Position numbers and translations under genes: made by a program. From Candidatus Omnitrophota bacterium (lineage in GTDB: Bacteria; Omnitrophota; Koll11; Gygaellales; Profunditerraquicolaceae), in the NCBI GenBank assembly GCA_028717765.1, contig JAQUNE010000108.1, forward strand, positions 1-5,115: DNA of 5,115 bases, written 5' to 3'. Below the pieces are notes generated by a model that was given only the letters and a program-made list of their open reading frames with translations, was not told where the DNA came from and searched no databases. Below are positions 1 through 5,115 of the stretch, piece after piece (within the stretch, counting starts at the first letter, position 1; every line of letters begins with the position of its first letter).

Positions 1-1244
1 TATGTAAAGATAAGAAAGCACCAAAGGTACGAGTGAAACGACCGCGTCCGTGATTAATATTCCTTTTAGTTTATACGATGATGTAATAAGAATAATGCAG
101 CTCAAGAATAAACAATCTTTCAAAAGTTCAAACTTAATCGCTACTTTTAATCTCTCCTTAGCTAATAACACAACATTAAAAGACCAGGCTATTACTGTGA
201 GCATATCCACCAAAGCCGTATAGGCATAATTTGAACCGCTGCACTGAATTGATTGGTAAAAATTATCCTTTCTATTAATACTGGGCGGAAAAGCGTACAT
301 ATAACTGCTACTGGAAAAGTAATGGTTAATGATAATCTCAAGAATCTATTTATCGCTGTTGACAATACTTTATTATCACCTGCCTTACAGTATTCGGGAT
401 AAGAATAAGACCATAAAAGGTTTGCTATAAAGGGCAAAAAAAGCAAAGAAAAGGTATAAGCAGCTTCATAGATACCGTTACTTTCTGCCCCGAGTTTCTT
501 TAAAATAATCGTACGCATGATAAAAAAAGTAAACCATGATAATAAGACTTGTACAAAACGTAATGACCCAAATTCCATTAGCTTTCGAAAATAGCGCGAT
601 TTAAAGGTCTTGATAAAATTAAACATCCCAAAAATAATCTCTGCTTTAAACGCGCCCCTGCAATAGTAGAGATAAATAAAAAATGTAAGCGCCGCTAAAA
701 CTAAAATACTCATCACCGCCCCTTTTGTCGAAAAGGCGATTATTAAAGGCACGGTTATAATCAAGCCAGAGATACTTATGGCTATATTAGAGAGCGTAAT
801 ATTCCTTATATGTTTAATTCCTTGAAGAAAAGAAAGCAGGGCCTGACCGAGGATCTGAAAAGGAACAGCGATTATAGCAATGATTAAAAACCAGCTCATT
901 AACCCGTTATTTAATATTAATAGAGAAATAGGCTTTAAAAATAAAATCGTTAAAATTATCAATATCAGAGCAATAGCTAACAAAACAGACATTGCCGACT
1001 TTAAAATTGCACTTATTTCATTTTTCTCATCATTATTCTTTGCAATAAAGGTGGTGATTCCTTGGGAAAGGCCCAAACTGGCAATAATTCCTGCGACATT
1101 AAAAAAATTAAATACCTGTGCATAAATACCGAAACCATCCGGGCCAAGATATAATGCCATAAATTTTCTTTTAATAACCGTAACTGCCAAGCTTACAAAA
1201 GTAGAAATCCCCAATACTATGGAAGCCTTGATTAAATTTTTCAA
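1..1244 (-). CDS. Wzx-like oligosaccharide flippase, frameshifted and 3' partial
   Basis: Seen: the start is TTG at 1244, with AGAGGA 7 bases upstream. The first methionine after it is residue 29, inside the conserved first helix region (KRKFMALYLGPDGFGIY, about 25-41), so a later start would cut the domain. About nine membrane helices follow (near 7-25, 40-60, 84-110, 118-140, 148-170, 176-194, 228-247, 263-283, 305-325), with GAESNGIYEAA (252-262) typical of the family. The original frame stops at 192-194 after 350 residues. The frame one base back continues without a stop to position 1 and encodes about 71 further residues with family-like content (VIAWSFNVVLLAKERLKV, then two more hydrophobic segments). 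One missing T in the CTTTGG run (212-214 on the plus strand) would join them into about 415 visible residues. Known: these MOP-superfamily proteins move undecaprenyl-linked saccharides across the inner membrane. Inferred: export of this operon's product. The frameshift is either a sequencing error or a real inactivating change; which one cannot be told here. Confidence 0.87.
195..215 (-). other. Probable frameshift point in the flippase gene
   Basis: Frame 0 reads MPIRL and then WWICSQ-stop. The frame one base back reads LVDMLTVIAWS across the same bases and stays open to the left edge. Adding one T to the three-T run at 212-214 gives MPIRLLVDMLTVIAWS, which fits the family pattern of a leucine-rich stretch, an acidic residue and then a new helix. 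Stop codons alone limit the shift to roughly 192-347; its placement at the T run rests on the protein pattern. Confidence 0.75.
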
Positions 1245-1248
1245 CTTT

Positions 1249-2793
1249 TTATCCTCTAAAGAAATACCTGATTTTTTTATTCTTTTTATTAAATAACCCT
1301 TTTAGAGACTTCTGGGCCGAAATAGGTAAGTGCAAAAATATAATATAAAGAAAAAACTTTATACTCTGATCTAATACTAGCCTCTTATTTCTTTTAAAGT
1401 TAGATTTTATTACGTAAAGAGTATTTGTAAAAACCACGATTTCCCTGGCAAGCTTGTTTCGTAGCCAAATAAATTTTCTTGGGCTAATATCGGCGAAAGT
1501 AAAATCATCGTTTTCTACATAAAGATCATTGATCTTATCCCAATTGACCTGCCGCGACATCAGTTTATTCTCTATTACATTTTTATAGAACTGCGTCCCC
1601 GGTAAGGGATAAAATTTCGATATAAATATCCTGTCGGGAGCAGCTTTTTTCAAAAATTTTATTGTCTCAAGAAAATCCTGCTCTGTTTCCGCAGGTGATC
1701 CGATCACGATATTGGCTTCTGCGCAGAGCCCATGTTTCTTGGTTAGCCGGATTGCTTCAATATTCTTCTGGATACTTACACCCTTATTCATTCTCTTGAG
1801 TGTGGCTTGCGATCCGGACTCAGAGCCATAAATTACATGGATACACCCAGCCCTCTTTAAGGCAATAAGAATCTCGTCATCCACGCGGTCAGAACGCAAA
1901 TTTACCGTAAACTTCAAATGTTTATTTATCTTACGCTCAATAATTCTATTACAAATTTCTATGACCCTTTTTTTATCTAAGGAAAACATGTCATCATTCA
2001 AAGAAATCCCCTTTACCCCAAACTTTTCCATAAGATATTCGATTTCATTGATCACTCTTTCCGGCGAATGGAAACGAATATAATTTTTTCCGTAAATATC
2101 TAACAGCTCGGGACTCTGGCAAAAAGCGCAGCGATATGGGCATCCCCGGCTAGTCATAATTGTCCCGGTGATCATATAGTCACCGCGCATCACAGCAATA
2201 TTTGGCCGGAAATAAAAATCTTGGTCAAGTAAATGCCATGCCGGATAGGCAAGTAAATCCAAATTTTCAAAAAGTGCCCGGTCAGGGTTAATAATATAAC
2301 CGCCGTTATTATTGCGGTAGGTAATCCCCTTTATCTCTTTAAGGAGCAGGCCATTTGCCAGATCAAGCATCGTATACTCACCCTCGCCCCTACAGACAAT
2401 ATCGATTTGCGGGCACTGCTCCAGGGTTAAACCAGGTTCAGTAGTCGCATGCCTGCCTCCGATGACTATCGCGAGATTTCTAAAATTCTCCTTAATAATT
2501 TTAGCAGTGTGAAAAGCATCCATAATTACTGGAGTAGTAGCGGTTAGACCGATAATACCAGGATTAAGATCATTTAGATCGCTTAACATCATGTCGTCGA
2601 TCTGGCTCAACCGTAAGGGTGATTTTGGATATGTAGGCCCTGCATAAATCTTTCTTTCCATAATCCTTACCTTATGTCCGGCCTTTTCTAAAGTCGAGGC
2701 TATATAAGCTAAGCCTAGCTGAGGCCAACGGCTAGAGTAATCACCGATATAATTACATTCTTGAATTAGAGGTGAAATTAAAACGACATTCAT
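1249..2793 (-). CDS. B12-binding-domain radical SAM protein, complete
   Basis: Seen: 514 residues, ATG to TAA. The N-terminal cobalamin-binding-type domain (1 to about 150) starts at its first beta strand (MNVVLISPL), supporting this ATG. It has GLTATTP (82-88), GGRHATTEP (112-120) and CRGEGEY (134-140), but no DxHxxG cobalamin-ligand motif. A linker with PAWHLLD (184-190) leads into the radical SAM barrel. There the cluster motif CPYRCAFC lies at 218-225 (2119-2142), followed by SLNDDMF (264-270), YGSESGSQ (322-329), GSPAETEQD (365-373) and YPLPGTQFY (395-403). The tail (about 440-514) is rich in lysine and arginine around a hydrophobic stretch (478-492), suggesting peripheral membrane contact. 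Known: the three cysteines bind a 4Fe-4S cluster that reduces S-adenosylmethionine; relatives include B12-dependent methylases and cyclases. The gene overlaps the glycosyltransferase by 4 bases and is related to the radical SAM protein upstream. Inferred: modification of a glycan or lipid made by this operon. The exact reaction is unknown. Confidence 0.93.
   Translation of the reverse strand: MNVVLISPLIQECNYIGDYSSRWPQLGLAYIASTLEKAGHKVRIMERKIYAGPTYPKSPLRLSQIDDMMLSDLNDLNPGIIGLTATTPVIMDAFHTAKIIKENFRNLAIVIGGRHATTEPGLTLEQCPQIDIVCRGEGEYTMLDLANGLLLKEIKGITYRNNNGGYIINPDRALFENLDLLAYPAWHLLDQDFYFRPNIAVMRGDYMITGTIMTSRGCPYRCAFCQSPELLDIYGKNYIRFHSPERVINEIEYLMEKFGVKGISLNDDMFSLDKKRVIEICNRIIERKINKHLKFTVNLRSDRVDDEILIALKRAGCIHVIYGSESGSQATLKRMNKGVSIQKNIEAIRLTKKHGLCAEANIVIGSPAETEQDFLETIKFLKKAAPDRIFISKFYPLPGTQFYKNVIENKLMSRQVNWDKINDLYVENDDFTFADISPRKFIWLRNKLAREIVVFTNTLYVIKSNFKRNKRLVLDQSIKFFLYIIFLHLPISAQKSLKGLFNKKNKKIRYFFRG
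1252..1257 (-). promoter_or_regulatory. Ribosome binding site for the flippase
   Basis: AGAGGA lies in the last two sense codons of the upstream radical SAM gene (arginine-glycine just before its TAA), 7 bases ahead of the TTG at 1244. This is good Shine-Dalgarno spacing and decides the TTG start. Ribosomes ending the upstream gene would finish at this site, so translation is probably coupled. Confidence 0.7.
2790..2793 (-). other. ATGA stop-start overlap
   Basis: The ATG of the second radical SAM gene (2793-2791) shares bases with the TGA stop of the glycosyltransferase (2792-2790). No strong Shine-Dalgarno sequence stands at the usual distance, so re-initiation by ribosomes finishing the glycosyltransferase is the likely mode of translation. 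Confidence 0.75.
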
Positions 2794-3749
2794 CTTATTT
2801 TATTGATTGCCCTATTTTTAAATGGAAATAAAAAAAACTTATACGCAAAATTTAACAAAATCGGTGGATATATAAAAGCGGCTTTCAAAACAGAAGAAAA
2901 TAAAGATGGGAAATTTCTTTCTTTAAGATACGCGTCACTTAAACAATAGTACTGATTTGCCATGCGTTGATTAAATTTTATCCCTAATTTTTTACGCAAA
3001 TTTCCATGAGTTTTCATAATTTCTAACCTGGCTTTAATTCTTTCTCTATATAATTCAGAAATATTTTTTGAGAAATTATTTTTGTGGATCCTATAAGCAG
3101 TCAAAGGATAGTCATAATAATATATTTTAAACTTGTTACTCGCAGAGACTCTTAAGAAAAATTCTTCATCCCACATAATCCTGTAATTTGTATTTAAAGG
3201 GCCGGTTTCCTTAATGATTTTCCTTCTTACCAGCGCTCCACAACTATGAATTCCGCCCATAAATATATCGTTAAAACCCATTTCCTTAGAAGTTAGGTCC
3301 ACTCCCTTGTAATCAATTGTTGAATGCAAGAAAGTTTTCTCCCCCATGCGCTTACCTGACTCATCTATGCAAAAGTTATCGCAACAAAAAATGTCTATCT
3401 GAGGATCGTTTTTTAGGATCTTTAATGCTGTTTCTAGATACTGCCTATCATACAAAATATCGTCACTGTCTATCAAGCCTAGGAATTCACCGCGGGCGCA
3501 ATTAATGGAAAGATTACGGGAGAAAGCTACCCCGCGGTTTGATGGATTCTTTAAATAAACTACTCTTTCGCTATACTTATTTTTGATCAATTCTTCGGTA
3601 TTATCTTTAGAACCATCATCAACCACAATTATCTCAAAATCGTCCTCGCTCTGGGCAAGGATACTTTCAATACATAAATCCAAATAGTTAGCCCGGTTGA
3701 AAGTTGCGATTAAAAAACTTACAGTAGGATTTTTCGTATTTGCCATCAT
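2790..3749 (-). CDS. Family 2 glycosyltransferase (GT-A fold)
   Basis: Seen: 319 residues. The N-terminal nucleotide-sugar-binding half has SFLIATFNRANYLDLCIESI (11-30), VVDDGS (42-47) and a DSDD metal-binding DXD motif (94-97). The acceptor half has WDEEFFLR (193-200), where the acidic pair is the likely catalytic base site, then YRIHKNNFS (219-227). A basic alpha-helical tail with a hydrophobic patch (about 285-310) follows and may touch the membrane. Length is typical for a complete single-domain enzyme. The start is one of two adjacent ATGs (3749 or 3746); I keep the first. Neither has a clear Shine-Dalgarno sequence. The gene begins 7 bases after the upstream radical SAM stop and its TGA overlaps the next ATG, so coupled translation within one operon is likely. 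Known: GT2 enzymes invert the anomeric centre while moving a sugar from a nucleotide-activated donor. Inferred: it adds a sugar to a lipid-linked glycan on the cytoplasmic face. Donor and acceptor cannot be predicted. Confidence 0.93.
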   Translation of the reverse strand: MMANTKNPTVSFLIATFNRANYLDLCIESILAQSEDDFEIIVVDDGSKDNTEELIKNKYSERVVYLKNPSNRGVAFSRNLSINCARGEFLGLIDSDDILYDRQYLETALKILKNDPQIDIFCCDNFCIDESGKRMGEKTFLHSTIDYKGVDLTSKEMGFNDIFMGGIHSCGALVRRKIIKETGPLNTNYRIMWDEEFFLRVSASNKFKIYYYDYPLTAYRIHKNNFSKNISELYRERIKARLEIMKTHGNLRKKLGIKFNQRMANQYYCLSDAYLKERNFPSLFSSVLKAAFIYPPILLNFAYKFFLFPFKNRAINKIR

Positions 3750-3756
3750 TGAAGGA

Positions 3757-5115
3757 CTAGGAATGTTTGATTTCTTTTAAGCGGAATTCGCTTATTCCCG
3801 CTGCTTTTCTGAAAAGAGTGCGCAATTTTATAAAAAACGAGCGTAAACTAATAACAGAATAAATACAAAAGTCGCTGCAAACCGAAAAATCCAGGATCTT
3901 TTGGCCGATCTTTTTAGGTAAAGCAGCATGTGCATATGCGAATTTTCTGTAAAGAGAAACCAAAGGTTTGGAGTAGCGATGAAAAAATAATACCCTTGCT
4001 TTATGCATTTTATTAAAATTCAATACAGTTTTACTATGATAATCCTCGGCATAGGAACTTCTGTCGAATAATTTATTTTCTATCGCGATTTCTTCCAATC
4101 GCGTATTGGGCAAAGGGTAAAATATGTGGGACTTAGGAGAGACATCGTTCTCAGCGCACATCTTGATTGTGTCTAACATATGTTTCTTTTGCTCAAAGGG
4201 AACTCCGAAAATAACATCTACAGTAAACTTCAAATTATATTTTTTAAGGATCGCTATCGATTCGCTTATCTTCTCGTCACTCACATGCCTAAACATAACG
4301 CTATCACGGATAAACCTGTTGCCGCTTTGAATCCCAAACCCGATCCCGTTACAACCCGATTCTTTTAAAAGTTTGATTTTAGCATCGGTAATGGTGGCCG
4401 GATGGGCAAGCGCATTATAGGGCAGTTTAAAATTCTGCAAATAAAGACCGGAAAATTTAGCCAACCAAGCTTCATCCAGGATAAAAACGTCATCTAGAAA
4501 AACAAGTTGTTTTATTCTGGGATACTGTTGCAATAGTAATTTAATTTCCTCAATCAAGGTCTCTGGTTTTCTAAACCTCAAATACTTATTTTTATAAATT
4601 TTATTTAAGTAATTATTACTGCAATAACCACATTGAAAAGGGCAGCCCCTGCCCGCAGAAAGGAAAGCCGTATTGGTATTCTCATGTTGTGCCTTAAATA
4701 TTTCTCTATCCGCAAAGGGTAAGCTATCCAGTGGATCTATAGGGTCCCTGATAGCATTAATCTGCACCTCGCCATCCTCTTTCTTGTATCCTAAATTTGC
4801 GATACTTTCTTTATCGCGCAAGCCCTGAAGATAATCCAAAAAGTCTAATATAAAGTGTTCGCCTTCTCCAACACAGACATAATCAACCTCAGAATCCTTT
4901 AGGACCTGGGCAGCAGCGCTGGTCGCATGTGAGCCGCCACAGAGTAAAGGTATATTTTTTTTAAAGTTTTTCTTAATTGTTTTTGCACATTCTGCCACAT
5001 AAGGAAACATTGGTGTAGTGGCGGAGAAAGCAATTAAATCTAAGGGAGAATCTAAATACCGCGGGAGCTCCTTATTTTTTAATAAATTATAGACATGCAG
5101 TAATTCAACCTGATG
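3757..5115 (-). CDS. B12-binding-domain radical SAM protein, 5' end outside window
   Basis: Seen: 452 codons are visible before a TAG stop, and the frame is still open at the right edge. The ATG at 5010 is an internal methionine: the 35 codons upstream of it are stop-free and encode a Rossmann-type strand (DLIAFSATTP) that runs straight into it. Counting from the first visible residue, the end of a cobalamin-binding-type domain covers about 1-100 (GGSHATS at 60-66, VCVGEGE near 81-87). A radical SAM barrel follows, with the CX3CX2C cluster motif CPFQCGYC at 158-165 (4621-4644), a FLDDVF strand near 206-211, a GIQSGN motif near 261 and YPLPNT near 333. The usual GxESG glutamate is glutamine here, a variant I believe occurs elsewhere in the superfamily. 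The last 80 or so residues are basic and hydrophobic. Known: such proteins bind a 4Fe-4S cluster and cleave S-adenosylmethionine; many B12-binding members are methyltransferases, others are not. Inferred: modification of a glycan or lipid precursor. Family is confident; substrate unknown. Confidence 0.9.
   Translation of the reverse strand, partial: HQVELLHVYNLLKNKELPRYLDSPLDLIAFSATTPMFPYVAECAKTIKKNFKKNIPLLCGGSHATSAAAQVLKDSEVDYVCVGEGEHFILDFLDYLQGLRDKESIANLGYKKEDGEVQINAIRDPIDPLDSLPFADREIFKAQHENTNTAFLSAGRGCPFQCGYCSNNYLNKIYKNKYLRFRKPETLIEEIKLLLQQYPRIKQLVFLDDVFILDEAWLAKFSGLYLQNFKLPYNALAHPATITDAKIKLLKESGCNGIGFGIQSGNRFIRDSVMFRHVSDEKISESIAILKKYNLKFTVDVIFGVPFEQKKHMLDTIKMCAENDVSPKSHIFYPLPNTRLEEIAIENKLFDRSSYAEDYHSKTVLNFNKMHKARVLFFHRYSKPLVSLYRKFAYAHAALPKKIGQKILDFSVCSDFCIYSVISLRSFFIKLRTLFRKAAGISEFRLKEIKHS
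3778..3794. repeat. Short inverted repeat (6-base arms, 5-base loop)
   Basis: TAAGCG at 3778-3783 pairs with CGCTTA at 3789-3794 around a GAATT loop. It sits in the last codons of the first radical SAM gene, about 29 bases upstream of the glycosyltransferase start. On the coding strand it is followed by an A-rich run rather than T residues, so it does not look like an intrinsic terminator. A hairpin here could affect translation of the next gene, but chance is a fair alternative. Confidence 0.4.

Noticed and set aside
195..215. Programmed ribosomal frameshift in the flippase
   Set aside because: The codons at the junction (CGG CTT TGG TGG) do not form a slippery heptamer, I see no strong downstream structure, and a single-base loss in a T run is simpler.
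880..1125. Open frame of 81 codons on the plus strand inside the flippase gene
   Set aside because: It lies opposite a membrane-protein coding region, has no recognisable domain or ribosome binding site and is best explained as a shadow of the AT-rich minus-strand gene.
3317..3505. Open frame of 62 codons on the plus strand inside the glycosyltransferase
   Set aside because: The opposite strand encodes the conserved DSDD region of a family 2 glycosyltransferase; this frame has no features of its own.
3778..3801. Intrinsic terminator between the first radical SAM gene and the glycosyltransferase
   Set aside because: The stem is short, lies inside coding sequence and is not followed by a T run on either strand; the next gene starts a few bases later in the same operon.
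4124..4368. Two overlapping open frames on the plus strand inside the first radical SAM gene
   Set aside because: They overlap each other in different frames and lie opposite conserved barrel sequence; neither looks like a protein.
1..5115. CRISPR array, tRNA, insertion sequence or attachment site
   Set aside because: I found no regularly spaced repeats, cloverleaf-like sequence, transposase motifs or terminal inverted repeats; nearly every base belongs to four adjoining genes.

Overview
This is a 5.1 kb piece of a single, tightly packed operon. Every gene reads on the minus strand, so transcription enters at the right edge (5115) and leaves at the left edge (1). The DNA is AT-rich. TAG, TGA and TAA all end genes here, so the standard bacterial code applies. 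The content (an oligosaccharide flippase, a family 2 glycosyltransferase and two cobalamin-binding-type radical SAM proteins) points to a surface-glycan or lipid-linked saccharide locus in a bacterium. The mix resembles such loci in uncultured lineages such as Omnitrophota or Elusimicrobiota, but that is an impression from protein style, not a taxonomic call.

Layout in transcription order: (1) 5115-3757, a B12-binding-domain radical SAM protein whose start lies beyond the right edge; (2) 3749-2790, a family 2 glycosyltransferase; (3) 2793-1249, a second complete B12-binding-domain radical SAM protein, related to the first; (4) 1244-1, a Wzx-like flippase of the MOP superfamily. The flippase is interrupted by a one-base frameshift near 212-214 and runs off the left edge. 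Junctions are 7 bases, a 4-base ATGA overlap and 4 bases. There is no room for internal promoters or terminators and no non-coding stretch longer than 10 bases.

Working together (inference): the glycosyltransferase would extend a lipid-linked glycan on the cytoplasmic face, the radical SAM enzymes would modify the sugar, lipid or precursor (for example by C-methylation or rearrangement), and the flippase would export the product. Both radical SAM proteins end in hydrophobic, basic tails, which would suit work at the membrane. Their substrates cannot be read from the sequence.

The main points for a second look are the flippase frameshift, whose continuation in another frame is clearly coding, and the paired radical SAM paralogues flanking a glycosyltransferase. 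I saw no RNA genes, mobile elements, CRISPR arrays or attachment sites.
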